DNA of 64,000 nt from an uncultured Clostridia bacterium (GTDB lineage: Bacteria; Bacillota; Clostridia; UBA1381). The DNA lies in assembly GCA_947627795.1 (NCBI GenBank), contig CANQXJ010000001.1, positions 1 through 64,000 of the forward strand. Direction: 5' to 3'. Under the pieces are notes generated by a model, which did no database searches, was not told the origin of the DNA, and was given only the letters and a program-made list of their open reading frames with translations. This document shows, piece after piece, positions 39,066-50,485 of this stretch. Position 1 is the stretch's first letter, and the number at the start of each line of letters is the position of its first letter. The position numbers and the translations under genes were made by a program.

Positions 39066-39482
39066 TTAAATCGTCTTTTCCATACGTATATGCTCGCAGC
39101 TTTCATCGAGATATGTTTTTCCAACTGCCGTAAATCCGAGCTTCTTGTAAAATCCGTTCGCTCTGAGCTGCGCCGACAGCGCGAGATTTTTTACGCCGCG
39201 CTCTTTAAGCTTTTCTTCAACCGCATAGTAAAGCTCTGCGCCAAGTCCTAAACCTCGGTATTCTTTCATCGTCGCGAAGCGTCCTATCATGTATACTCCG
39301 TCTTTCTCAAAGAAGCGGCAGCACACCGCGGCGTTTCCGTCAGCGTATAACACTGCGTGCTCGGCGTGTATATCCTCGTCGTCAAACTCGTCAACAAAGC
39401 CCTGTTCATCCATAAAAACAGTCTTGCGGATATTGCGTTCTTCGTCTGTAAGATAATTTGTAAACTGAATCTTTATTTCCAT
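39066..39482 (-). CDS. GNAT-family N-acetyltransferase
   Basis: It transfers an acetyl group from acetyl-CoA to an amine; the substrate is unknown. The 138-residue protein has IRKTVFMDEQGF at the N-terminus, the acetyl-CoA pyrophosphate loop MKEYRGLGLGAELY (R-x-x-G-x-G/A pattern) and the C-terminal ANGFYKKLGFTAVG helix-strand, all typical of ElaA-like GNATs. An ATG six codons upstream exists (39500), but the GAGGGGGC ribosome site overlaps those codons, so 39482 is chosen. Cys residues in AAVCCRFF are unusual but not diagnostic. Confidence 0.87.
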   Translation of the reverse strand: MEIKIQFTNYLTDEERNIRKTVFMDEQGFVDEFDDEDIHAEHAVLYADGNAAVCCRFFEKDGVYMIGRFATMKEYRGLGLGAELYYAVEEKLKERGVKNLALSAQLRANGFYKKLGFTAVGKTYLDESCEHIRMEKTI

Positions 39483-39553
39483 TTTGCTGCCCCCTCGCAT
39501 AAATTGCGGGAATATTTCGATTTACATTACATATAGATTATTTTTCAATGGAT

Positions 39554-39582
39554 ATTATAACATTAATTTATGAATTATGCAA
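39554..39582 (-). promoter_or_regulatory. Promoter of the GNAT gene
   Basis: On the minus strand TTGCAT (39582-39577) and TATAAT (39559-39554) are 17 bp apart, 71 bases before the chosen start. Confidence 0.65.
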
Positions 39583-39588
39583 GCTCTA

Positions 39589-39708
39589 TCAAATCAGTGA
39601 CACGCATATAAAGCAAAAATCCGCCGTAATGTGCGACGGATTTTTACATCTGTAATAAGGGGGTAAACCGACTGACATCGGTTTTCTTAATGTATTTTGT
39701 GAGGTCAT
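39589..39708 (-). CDS. Possible 39-residue small ORF in the gap before ligA
   Basis: An ATG at 39708 with CGGAG ten bases upstream opens a 39-codon frame with three cysteines (YYRCKN and DFCFICV). It has no match I recognise, and the terminator-like hairpin lies inside it, so it may be spurious. It is recorded because the 500-bp gap 39483-39984 otherwise holds only promoters and hairpins. Confidence 0.2.
   Translation of the reverse strand: MTSQNTLRKPMSVGLPPYYRCKNPSHITADFCFICVSLI
39615..39645. terminator. Orphan bidirectional terminator-like hairpin
   Basis: AAAAATCCGCCG (39615-39626) pairs with CGACGGATTTTT (39634-39645) with one mismatch, with T runs in both senses. No annotated gene ends here. 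A weaker hairpin, AAACCGA (39665-39671) with TCGGTTT (39678-39684), lies just beyond. Together they suggest a short unannotated transcript, most likely on the minus strand. Confidence 0.6.
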
Positions 39709-39833
39709 TATTAATTATCTCCGTATTTCTCTGTTTTATACTTTCTGTTTTTTTAATTTTTCGTGAAATTGAAATTCAGCAATCGTTATAGTTTGCCTGT
39801 CAATAAAGCAATCTGCATCCGGTATATTTGCAC

Positions 39834-43145
<3,312 letters not shown>

Positions 43146-43222
43146 TTTACCATAATATATTTATGTAAACATTACTTATATTTTGAACTAATTGATTTAC
43201 CATAATATTATTATGTAAACAT
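43146..43222 (+). promoter_or_regulatory. Twin palindromic operators and promoter before the DUF6873 gene
   Basis: Two near-identical 27-bp units, at 43146-43172 and 43196-43222, start TTTACCATAATA and end TTATGTAAACAT. Each is an imperfect palindrome (TTTAC(C)ATAA with TTATGTAAA). Their starts are 50 bp apart. A promoter overlaps them: TTGAAC (43183-43188), 17 bp, TATTAT (43206-43211), with the -10 box inside the second unit. This is the layout of a repressor that binds two sites cooperatively. Confidence 0.7.
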
Positions 43223-43242
43223 ATGTACTTTTGAGGGAAAAT

Positions 43243-44001
43243 ATGTGTAAATTTATAACAGTACCCAATCTCCCAAACAAACGTTTGACGGGGATAATTG
43301 TTGATTACAGAACCGATAAAGAGGTGATAAATACGCTTAATTCAATGGGAATTAAGTGTATTTTGTCGTGCCGTGTACATTCGCTCTATGAATCCGTGTG
43401 CGGTCATCCCGACATGATGATTCATCATCTCGGCGGAAACAGGTTTATAACTGCGCCCGAAGCGTACGAGCATTTCAAAGCCGCAATTCCCGGCGCGGAT
43501 ATTATCAAAGGTTCAAAGCCGCTCAAATCCGCGTATCCTGGTGATATCTGCTATAACGCCGCTTCGGTCGGAAAATATCTGTTCTGTAACGCTCCTTGTA
43601 CGGCAACAGAAATTCTTGCGGAATACCAAACCCTTAAACGGGAAATTCTGAGCGTAAAGCAAGGCTACGCAAAATGCAGTATATGCGTAGTTTCAGAAAA
43701 CGCAATCATCACATCGGACGCGGGAATTTACAAAAAAGCTGTTGAAAATAAAATAGATGCGTTGAAAATAACCGAAGGATATATAGAGCTTCAAGGAATG
43801 TCATACGGATTCATAGGCGGCGCGACGGGACTGATTGCGCCCGATATGCTCGCGGTAAACGGAGATTTGAAAACACATCCTGATTATAATAATATAGTTG
43901 ATTTCTGCAAAAATTATCATGTTGACATAATATCGCTAAAAAACGGTTCTATTTATGATATAGGTTCAATTTTGCCGATTTTCGGTATCCAAGTAAAATA
44001 A
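43243..44001 (+). CDS. DUF6873-family protein (possible GME/pentein-like fold)
   Basis: A 252-residue cytoplasmic protein of unknown function. It resembles the family I know as DUF6873, recalled from annotation and not searched. Visible conserved-looking features are HPDMMIHHLGGNRFITAP (about 54-71), the repeated IIKGSKPLKSAYPGDICYNA, KQGYAKCSICVVSENAIIT and YGFIGGATGLI. The pattern of short Gly-rich turns and His/Asp/Cys residues recalls guanidino-modifying (pentein) folds, which is inference only. The frame begins at TTG 43231, but ATG 43243 with GAGGG upstream is the better start. It sits behind twin palindromic operators. Confidence 0.7.
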   Translation: MCKFITVPNLPNKRLTGIIVDYRTDKEVINTLNSMGIKCILSCRVHSLYESVCGHPDMMIHHLGGNRFITAPEAYEHFKAAIPGADIIKGSKPLKSAYPGDICYNAASVGKYLFCNAPCTATEILAEYQTLKREILSVKQGYAKCSICVVSENAIITSDAGIYKKAVENKIDALKITEGYIELQGMSYGFIGGATGLIAPDMLAVNGDLKTHPDYNNIVDFCKNYHVDIISLKNGSIYDIGSILPIFGIQVK

Positions 44002-44146
44002 AGAGCGATTTATCTTACTTGGATTTTATTTTTATATTGCTCCCTATCAGTTAATATAATTTTTATTCAATCTTTTATAAAAAAGTATATCTTTTTCGCG
44101 GCTTTTATGATATACTTATATAAGAAATAAATTAAGGAGAATAACA

Positions 44147-44698
44147 ATGCTTTATCAGAAAGAAATTGACGATTCGGTTTTAATTCAATTTATAATACTT
44201 TTCGCTCTTTTAAAAGCGGACAAGCCCCTTGCCTACAACGAGCTTTTAAACGTGGTGCTCGATAACTGCAATATAAACTATAATGACTTTCAGGTTGCTC
44301 TCGACAACCTCGTTTCGACCGGTCACGCGCTGACAAGGCTTGAAGGTCAGCATAATCAGATTTATTCGCTCACTCAAAAGGGTGAAAACGCAGGAGATTT
44401 CTTTAAGACAAACATTCCTATTTACATCCGCGAACCGATTGAAGAATCAATAAAACAGCTCTTTCTTGAAGAACGCCGCAAAAACGCCGTGCGCGCAGGT
44501 ATAACTCCCGTACGCCGAGACGAGTATGCCGCCGAATGTTCGCTCTTTGACGACGACAAAACGCAGCTCATGAGCGTGACACTATATGCCGGAACGCGCG
44601 AGCAGGCGGAGAACATAGCCGAATATTTCAAAGAGAATTACGATAGGATTTATGAAGAAATTTTAAAATGCATGACAAACCAAAAAACGGACGAATAG
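44147..44698 (+). CDS. DUF4364-family winged-helix protein
   Basis: A 183-residue protein of a family common in Clostridia. The N-terminal 75 residues look like a winged helix (LIQFIILFALLKADKPLAYNELLNVVL, then NFQVALDNLVSTGHALTR), suggesting a small DNA-binding regulator. The C-terminal half (YSLTQKGENAGDFF...YIREPIEESIKQLF) fits a dimerisation/regulatory part. Ligand and targets are unknown. Start ATG 44147 follows AAGGAGAA. A hairpin overlaps its stop codon. The 44002-44146 gap shows only a TATACT-like -10 box near 44112. Confidence 0.8.
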   Translation: MLYQKEIDDSVLIQFIILFALLKADKPLAYNELLNVVLDNCNINYNDFQVALDNLVSTGHALTRLEGQHNQIYSLTQKGENAGDFFKTNIPIYIREPIEESIKQLFLEERRKNAVRAGITPVRRDEYAAECSLFDDDKTQLMSVTLYAGTREQAENIAEYFKENYDRIYEEILKCMTNQKTDE

Positions 44699-44710
44699 CT
44701 GTCCGTTTTT
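44683..44710. terminator. Terminator overlapping the DUF4364 stop codon
   Basis: AAAAACGGAC (44683-44692) pairs with GTCCGTTTTT (44701-44710); the TAG stop (44696-44698) lies in the loop. It can serve the convergent membrane-protein gene as well. Confidence 0.88.
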
Positions 44711-44733
44711 CTGTTTATTTTTATACCCGTTTA

Positions 44734-45297
44734 TTACTCTTTTTCGTACATAAACGACTCCATTTTTTCAGCCAGTTCAAATTTATTGCAGCCCGCGAGA
44801 TAGCCGAGTCCCGACGCGGCAATCGGGAGAAGCATCATGGCGGCAATCGAATACCATGTCATAAGCCCCTGCGACAAGCCCATTATGCCGTTATACGGAT
44901 ACGACCAGTAGAAGAAGATGAAATTAACTATTGTCGGAATAACTCCCATTATGCTGCCGTCCACATTGAAATTCGCCCATAGCAGCTTGAATATCGCAAG
45001 CAGCACAGCCGTAACAACGGAAATTCCCGCGCCGAGCAGAAAGCCTTTCAGCTTGAAAGGTTTTAACGGGGTGTACGGTCTGCTGTCGTCGCGCCCGAAT
45101 TTTTTCGCTCGTAAATATATAACGCACGCATACACGAACATGAAAATACACGAAATGATTTCCTTGTATATCGGCTGCTCCGTGAAATACCAAAACGCGA
45201 TAAGCCCGAAAACAAGCGTTATTCCCGCTCCCGCGATATGCATTATCAGCATATTTACAAACTGATAAGGAACTGTAACCTTTATTGCTTCTCTCAA
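44734..45297 (-). CDS. Unidentified small membrane protein (about 4-5 helices)
   Basis: A 187-residue integral membrane protein that I do not recognise. Hydrophobic segments are near 18-36 (MLIMHIAGAGITLVFGLIAF), 45-62, 84-105 (FLLGAGISVVTAVLLAIF), 117-133 and 145-166; a basic loop RAKKFGRDDSRPYTPLKP separates the second and third. A short acidic C-terminus ends it. The neighbour on the same strand upstream is none; downstream is the DUF4364 terminator. No motif suggests transport or catalysis. Confidence 0.7.
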   Translation of the reverse strand: MREAIKVTVPYQFVNMLIMHIAGAGITLVFGLIAFWYFTEQPIYKEIISCIFMFVYACVIYLRAKKFGRDDSRPYTPLKPFKLKGFLLGAGISVVTAVLLAIFKLLWANFNVDGSIMGVIPTIVNFIFFYWSYPYNGIMGLSQGLMTWYSIAAMMLLPIAASGLGYLAGCNKFELAEKMESFMYEKE

Positions 45298-45316
45298 AAT
45301 AATCTCTCCAATCCGT

Positions 45317-46510
45317 TTATTGCCGCATGCTCATACCCGCGATATATCCCGACGACCACGCCCATTGCAGATTGTATCCGCCGCAGTCGCCGTCAATATC
45401 CAAAAGCTCGCCGACGGCGTACAAGCCCTTTACAAGCTTCGATTCCATAGTTTCGGGATCAAACTCGCTCGTGTCCGCGCCGCCTTTTGTTACCTGCGCG
45501 TTGTTCCACGACATTGTGCCGCGCACATTAAAGCGCCAGTTTTTTATCGTTTCCGCAATCCGCGTTATTTCCTTGTGCGAAAGCGTATCCGCGCTTCGCG
45601 AAAGTGGCTCTACACCTATTGATTTCAGTAGGCTCTGCCCTACCCTTTTGTTAAGCATCCCGACAAAAAAGTTTTCAAGCGCACATTCAGGGTTAGACGT
45701 AATACGCTCGTAAATCAACGCCGTGAGCTGTTCTGTGGAATACTCCGGCATCATGTCGAGCGCGATTTCCTTTTGTCCCGCGAGCTTCGCCGAAAGTGAG
45801 AAAATGGGCGGTCCGGAAAGACCGTATTCCGTGAACAGCGTTTCGCCGCGCTCCGAGTATTCCCCAAGCATAACTCTCGCCTGAAGCTTTATCCCCTTTA
45901 ATTTTTTTACAATATCATCATCTGTTTTAATTTGCACAAGTGACGGGCTCAAATCTGTTATCGTGTGTCCGAACCTTCGCAATATTTCGTAGCCCGCTCC
46001 CGTTGAGCCTAAATTCGGCGCGGCGCGTCCGCCTGTCGCGATAATTACTTTATCGGCGCGCGCCGTTTCTCCGTTATAGAAACTCAGCGTAAATCCGTTT
46101 TTGTTTTTTGAAATATTTTTTACTTCATATTTTGTTTTTATTTTAACTCCGGCCTTATCAAGCCTCATCCTAAGCACGTCAAGCACCGCCGATGCCTGAC
46201 CGGAATACGGGTATATCTTGCCGCCTTCCTCTTCGCGGCACAGTATTCCGAGCTCCGAAAAGAAGTCCATTGTTTTGCGAACCCAAAACTTATCAATCGC
46301 GCATTTTATAAATTCAGGATGTCCGCCGTAATAATTTCCGATACCGGCGTTAATATTCGTCATATTACAGCGACCGTTGCCGGTAGCGAGTATTTTTCTT
46401 CCGACACGGTCGTTGCGTTCATATATTATTACATCATTTTCGAAATCCGACGCCGCAATCGCCGCCATCATTCCCGAAGCTCCACCGCCTATTACAGCTA
46501 TTCTTCGCAT
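45317..46510 (-). CDS. HI0933/YhiN-family FAD-dependent flavoprotein
   Basis: A predicted NAD(P)/FAD-dependent oxidoreductase of 397 residues. The dinucleotide fold GGGASGMMAAIAA (8-20), the YERNDRVGRKILATGNGRCNMTN signature (about 30-52), the ATGG motif (IIATGGRAAPNLGSTG) and the C-terminal GELLDIDGDCGGYNLQWAWSSG are diagnostic of the YhiN/HI0933 (BaiN-like) family, whose physiological substrate is mostly unknown. Its start overlaps the end of the upstream AI-2E-family gene by 13 bases, so the two are translated in tandem. Confidence 0.9.
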   Translation of the reverse strand: MRRIAVIGGGASGMMAAIAASDFENDVIIYERNDRVGRKILATGNGRCNMTNINAGIGNYYGGHPEFIKCAIDKFWVRKTMDFFSELGILCREEEGGKIYPYSGQASAVLDVLRMRLDKAGVKIKTKYEVKNISKNKNGFTLSFYNGETARADKVIIATGGRAAPNLGSTGAGYEILRRFGHTITDLSPSLVQIKTDDDIVKKLKGIKLQARVMLGEYSERGETLFTEYGLSGPPIFSLSAKLAGQKEIALDMMPEYSTEQLTALIYERITSNPECALENFFVGMLNKRVGQSLLKSIGVEPLSRSADTLSHKEITRIAETIKNWRFNVRGTMSWNNAQVTKGGADTSEFDPETMESKLVKGLYAVGELLDIDGDCGGYNLQWAWSSGYIAGMSMRQ

Positions 46511-47634
46511 TTTTTCTCTCTTTTAGCCTCCAGTTCCTTGAAGTATCCACCCGCTATCACGTTTATAAGTGCCACCACCGGAACAGATATCAGCATACCT
46601 ATGAAGCCAAACAGCGAGCCGCCGACAGACACGGCGAGAATTATCAGCAGCGGACTGATTTCCAGCGAATTGCCCATGATCTTCGGTCCCAATACGTTTC
46701 CGTCAATCTGCTGAAGCACAAGCAGCACAACGCCTGCCCATACCGCTTTCCAAATTCCGCCCGTAATCATCGTGACAAGTATCGCGACAACGCATGATAT
46801 AATGGATCCGAAATACGGGATCATATCCATCGCTCCTATAAATATGCCGAGAATAAGCGCGTAGCGAACCTTCATAATCGAAAGAACTATACTGCACACA
46901 ACAGCCATTACAACGCAGCAAATAAGTCTGCTGTAAAGATAGTTTGTAAAAATCTCGTTTACCGTTCTCGCGTATTCGGTAATTTTGCCGACGGTCGCAG
47001 GCTTCCATATCAAGCCCATCAAACGCTTAACTCCCCTATAAAGCGCGTCCTTTTCGAGCAGCATATATATCGACGAAATAATCGCGATAAATACATTCAA
47101 AATCTGCGACGTAAAGCCGAATACGCCCTGCGCGTATTTGCCGAACTGCGTCCAGTTTATAGACTTGAATATTGACATGATCCGGTTGCTGAGGTCAAGA
47201 CCGTTATCGCCGAACAAATCAAGCTTTTTGAGAATTTCGAAATTGTTTATGGTGTTCTGGATATGCGCCATATACGACGGGAAATTCCTGTACAAGTCCA
47301 TAATGTTATTATACAGGGCAGGAATGAGCGCCCACAGTATTAGCGCCACAATTATCACGCCGAGCACATAAACAGACAGAATACTGAGTCCTCTTGCCTT
47401 TTTATTTATGACTTTGTTCTTGGATTTCGCCATAAACGACTCGATTTTTTTCGCCGGTATGTTTAGAAGATACGCGATTACAAATCCGATAACAAACGGC
47501 TTGAAAGCGCCCAAAACAGTGCCGACGGCTTTTGTTATATTGCTGAGATTATCAAATGTCTTATACACAGCTATAACCGCCACAGCAAATATAAACGCTA
47601 TAAACCATTTATAATATTTCTCAAAAAATTTCAT
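46498..47634 (-). CDS. AI-2E-family (PerM/YtvI) membrane protein
   Basis: A polytopic membrane protein of 378 residues, about eight helices. The C-terminal core with YALILGIFIGAMDMIPYFGSI, LQQIDGNVLGPKIMGNSLEISPLLIILAVSVGG and MLISVPVVALINV is the family signature. Members are linked to autoinducer-2 or ion/lipid transport; many are uncharacterised, as here. The frame extends 15 codons upstream, but ATG 47634 has GGAAGGGAA before it. Its stop region overlaps the YhiN start. Confidence 0.9.
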   Translation of the reverse strand: MKFFEKYYKWFIAFIFAVAVIAVYKTFDNLSNITKAVGTVLGAFKPFVIGFVIAYLLNIPAKKIESFMAKSKNKVINKKARGLSILSVYVLGVIIVALILWALIPALYNNIMDLYRNFPSYMAHIQNTINNFEILKKLDLFGDNGLDLSNRIMSIFKSINWTQFGKYAQGVFGFTSQILNVFIAIISSIYMLLEKDALYRGVKRLMGLIWKPATVGKITEYARTVNEIFTNYLYSRLICCVVMAVVCSIVLSIMKVRYALILGIFIGAMDMIPYFGSIISCVVAILVTMITGGIWKAVWAGVVLLVLQQIDGNVLGPKIMGNSLEISPLLIILAVSVGGSLFGFIGMLISVPVVALINVIAGGYFKELEAKREKKCEE

Positions 47635-47685
47635 GTTAATATTCCCTTCCAGCCATTTCCGACAGCCGCCGGATCGCAAATTTCA

Positions 47686-49620
47686 TTAATCGTGTATGAT
47701 TACAAGCGACGCCGTATACGTATCTCCCGACGCTTCTCCCGTAACCGTTAGCGTCTGTCCTACGGTTATATCGGAAAACTGCTTTTCCGCTCCGCTCAAA
47801 GACGTATATTCGGTCAAATCCGCTCTGCACCAAATACGAGCTTCTTTTCCTTCTGTCGTCTGCAGCACCATCAATCCTGTAGGATTAACACCCGATACTG
47901 TTCCTTCAATAAGCTGATTATTTTCATCGCCGGACGTGCCGTTCTGCGGCTGATTTGAATTGTCAGTCGGCGGGTTCGTGTTTTGATTGTCTGTATTCTG
48001 AGCAGGCTCAGAGGTCGGCTGTATCTCTGGAGCAGCTGTCGGTGCAGCCTCAGCGATAAGCTCCATATTTGAAATTGACTGCTCGTTGAACGTTATCTTA
48101 ACACTCTCGCCCAACCTGAAATCATAAATTGACGCAGGCTGAGAATTACGTGTAAACGCAGGAGATGCAATAAATCCGAACGTTCTGTCCTGACCGCCTA
48201 TATTTATAGTTATCGACGGGAACTCGGAAACAACTATCTGCTTTATTATTCCGCTTCCGCTTTCTACGGGCGACGACGATGATATAGCGTCAATTGACGT
48301 AATAATTCCGTCGCTTATATTGAGGCTCACAATATCGCCTGTACCTATATCGCTGAGCGTCGATATTATGGAATTTTTCGTAACTGCCGCGTCAGCTCTG
48401 ACGGTAAAGCTCTTGCCGTTATATTCGGGATTTGAATGAGCTATTGTCATTGTCGCCCCGTTAAAAGCCGTAACGGTGGCGTTTTTTATTTCAATCTCCC
48501 GCGATGGCGCGCTGTATCTGCCTATTGTTATTTTCGACACAATTCCGTCCGACGCCAACTCAAGCGTCACCACTTCTCCTGCAGTTATTCCTTCGGCAAC
48601 GGCTGCCGCTGCGTTGCCGCACACAAAGGTTTTCGGCTCGGTTTCGCCGGTTACGAGTACCTGTATATATGTCCTGTCCTCGCTGACTATGCGTTCTTGA
48701 TACACACCTACTACGGTTTCGGCTGTCGATACCGAAGAAATAACATCAACCGACATAAGCTTTCCGTTAGTCAGTGTAAATATAGCTTCGGAGTTGGACG
48801 GAAGTAAATTTATCTGTATTTTCTGTCCTCCGGATCTCGCGATAGCTTCTTCATATGAATACACATTTGTAATATCCTCGTCGTTAACCGTTGACATCAT
48901 CATACGCGTTGTATCAATACCGGTTATTTTCGCGCGCTCAAACGTGTACTCCGTAAGATTTACGGTATTGGTAAGCATAATAGCTATCTGACCTCTCGTT
49001 ACCGCCGTCTGCGGCGAAAAAGTTCCGTCGTCCATGCCGCGCATAACTCCCTGCTGTCCGACATACGCGACATACTGAAACGCCTCGGCGGGAATTTCAG
49101 CCGAGTCGGTATAGTCGAGCACCGCGCCGAGATCGCTCAGTGCCGCCGCCTCGCCGTTCATCGCCTTTGTTATAATTATAGCCGCCTCATAGCGTTTCAT
49201 CGGCTCATCCTTCGCGTTTCCGCCGAGATACGTGTTTATATCATCCCAGTTAAGAGCGCCCTTATACAGCATATATGCAGCCGCGCTCTCACCCCAGCCA
49301 AGATCGTACGAGCTGAGCTGAGCGCCGTAAATTTGCTCCGCCATATTCATCACAGGCGCGTTTGCCGGATTTGACGCTCCCATAACTCTCGCGAAAAGAG
49401 ATATACATTCGCGTCTTGTAACATCATTTTCGGGTTTGTATGTTCCGTCCTCATAACCGGATATGTATCCCTTCTTGTACATCGCCTCGATATACGGTGC
49501 AGCCCATTCATAGCTCGCGATATCGCTGAACGAATACTCATCCGCAGCAGCGGTAAACACCGGCGCGGACACGGCAACGCATACCAAAACCGCAAATACG
49601 CTTTTTATAAACTTCTTCAT
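47686..49620 (-). CDS. S-layer homology (SLH) domain surface protein
   Basis: A secreted 644-residue protein attached to the wall by three N-terminal SLH repeats. After the signal peptide (to about 27), SLH1 has YSFSDIASYEWAAPYIEAMYKKG with the TRRE motif, SLH2 is divergent (YMLYKGALNW..., KRYE), and SLH3 has FQYVAYVGQQGVMRG with TRGQ. SLH repeats bind pyruvylated secondary wall polymer, the product of CsaB. The centre and C-terminus are repeating beta-rich modules of unknown type (ITGIDT..., VSRV-like strands, VVGVYQ) with an Asn/Gln/Thr/Pro-rich linker (about 540-570) before a final small beta-domain. ATG 49620 follows AAGGAGGCAGGAAGG; the GTG at 49641 is rejected. Confidence 0.9.
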   Translation of the reverse strand: MKKFIKSVFAVLVCVAVSAPVFTAAADEYSFSDIASYEWAAPYIEAMYKKGYISGYEDGTYKPENDVTRRECISLFARVMGASNPANAPVMNMAEQIYGAQLSSYDLGWGESAAAYMLYKGALNWDDINTYLGGNAKDEPMKRYEAAIIITKAMNGEAAALSDLGAVLDYTDSAEIPAEAFQYVAYVGQQGVMRGMDDGTFSPQTAVTRGQIAIMLTNTVNLTEYTFERAKITGIDTTRMMMSTVNDEDITNVYSYEEAIARSGGQKIQINLLPSNSEAIFTLTNGKLMSVDVISSVSTAETVVGVYQERIVSEDRTYIQVLVTGETEPKTFVCGNAAAAVAEGITAGEVVTLELASDGIVSKITIGRYSAPSREIEIKNATVTAFNGATMTIAHSNPEYNGKSFTVRADAAVTKNSIISTLSDIGTGDIVSLNISDGIITSIDAISSSSPVESGSGIIKQIVVSEFPSITINIGGQDRTFGFIASPAFTRNSQPASIYDFRLGESVKITFNEQSISNMELIAEAAPTAAPEIQPTSEPAQNTDNQNTNPPTDNSNQPQNGTSGDENNQLIEGTVSGVNPTGLMVLQTTEGKEARIWCRADLTEYTSLSGAEKQFSDITVGQTLTVTGEASGDTYTASLVIIHD

Positions 49621-49643
49621 CCTTCCTGCCTCCTTTTTCACCT

Positions 49644-49673
49644 TTTATCCAATAGCATTTTATTTTATGTCAA
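49644..49673 (-). promoter_or_regulatory. Candidate promoter of the SLH gene
   Basis: On the minus strand TTGACA (49673-49668) overlaps the end of the activase gene, with GATAAA (49649-49644) 18 bp downstream. The -10 box is weak, so read-through from the upstream operon is also possible. Confidence 0.4.
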
Positions 49674-50485
49674 CCACCTATCTGACATTTTAAACCCGAA
49701 TGCTGCGCCGCCTGCAAAAGACGCTGCACATACTCATTCGGCATCGGCTCGATATGGCTCATAGTGTAGTCGCGTCCGAGTCCCTCGTATTTACCCTGTC
49801 CCAAGCGGTGATACGGCAGCAGATGCAGCCGCTCCACTCCCGGAAGCGTCGCCGCGAACTCCGCTATTTGGCGTATCTCCTCGGGCGTGGCGTTAAACGT
49901 CGGTATCATCGGCACGCGTATTACGAGATCAACCATACCGCTTTCCGCGATTTTGCGCGCGTTTTCGAGAATCAGCTCGTTCGGCTGAGTCGTGAACGCC
50001 TTATGCTTCGCGCTGTCCATATGCTTTATATCCATCAGCACATGGTCGAGATGCGGGAGATATTTTTCAATCGTTTCCCACTTCGCGAAGCCCGTCGTTT
50101 CAATCGCGGTGTTTATATCAAAATCATGGCACGCGCGCAAAAGCTGCGGCGCGAAATTCGGCTGCAAAAGCGACTCGCCGCCCGAAAGCGTCATTCCTCC
50201 GCCGGAGCGTCTGTAGTAGAACATGTCCTCGCGCACAATGTCGAGAACCTCCGCGACGGTAACGTCAAGCCCCATAGTCTTTTTCTTTCCCTCGAACATC
50301 ATCGGCTCGATCTCGAAGGATTGGGACTCGGGATTGCAGCACCATCTGCACCTCAGAGCGCAGCCCTTTAAAAACACGATCGTTCGTATGCCCGGACCGT
50401 CATGAATCGAATACTTCTGTATATCAAATATGCGTCCGCGGGCGCTGTAATAATCGAAATTGTAGTAATCTAATTCATTAAGCAT
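49670..50485 (-). CDS. Glycyl radical enzyme activase (radical SAM, ferredoxin-less type)
   Basis: It makes the glycyl radical on the adjacent enzyme using S-adenosylmethionine and a 4Fe-4S cluster. The 271-residue protein has IHDGPGIRTIVFLKGC, then the CxxxCxxC cluster site at CALRCRWC, followed directly by CNPESQ and the TLSGGESLLQPNF (GGE) SAM-binding segment; LLPYHRLGQGKYEGLGR lies near the C-terminus. Activases of diol-dehydratase and choline lyase types normally carry a ferredoxin insert of two more clusters between NPE and GGE. Here only about 45 residues without cysteines fill that interval, as in pyruvate formate-lyase activase. It overlaps the enzyme gene by 8 bases, so they are co-translated. 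Confidence 0.92.
   Translation of the reverse strand: MLNELDYYNFDYYSARGRIFDIQKYSIHDGPGIRTIVFLKGCALRCRWCCNPESQSFEIEPMMFEGKKKTMGLDVTVAEVLDIVREDMFYYRRSGGGMTLSGGESLLQPNFAPQLLRACHDFDINTAIETTGFAKWETIEKYLPHLDHVLMDIKHMDSAKHKAFTTQPNELILENARKIAESGMVDLVIRVPMIPTFNATPEEIRQIAEFAATLPGVERLHLLPYHRLGQGKYEGLGRDYTMSHIEPMPNEYVQRLLQAAQHSGLKCQIGG

Noticed and set aside
43146-43222. CRISPR-like repeat pair
   Set aside because: Only two units with a 23-bp gap, each palindromic and overlapping a promoter; no cas genes in the window.
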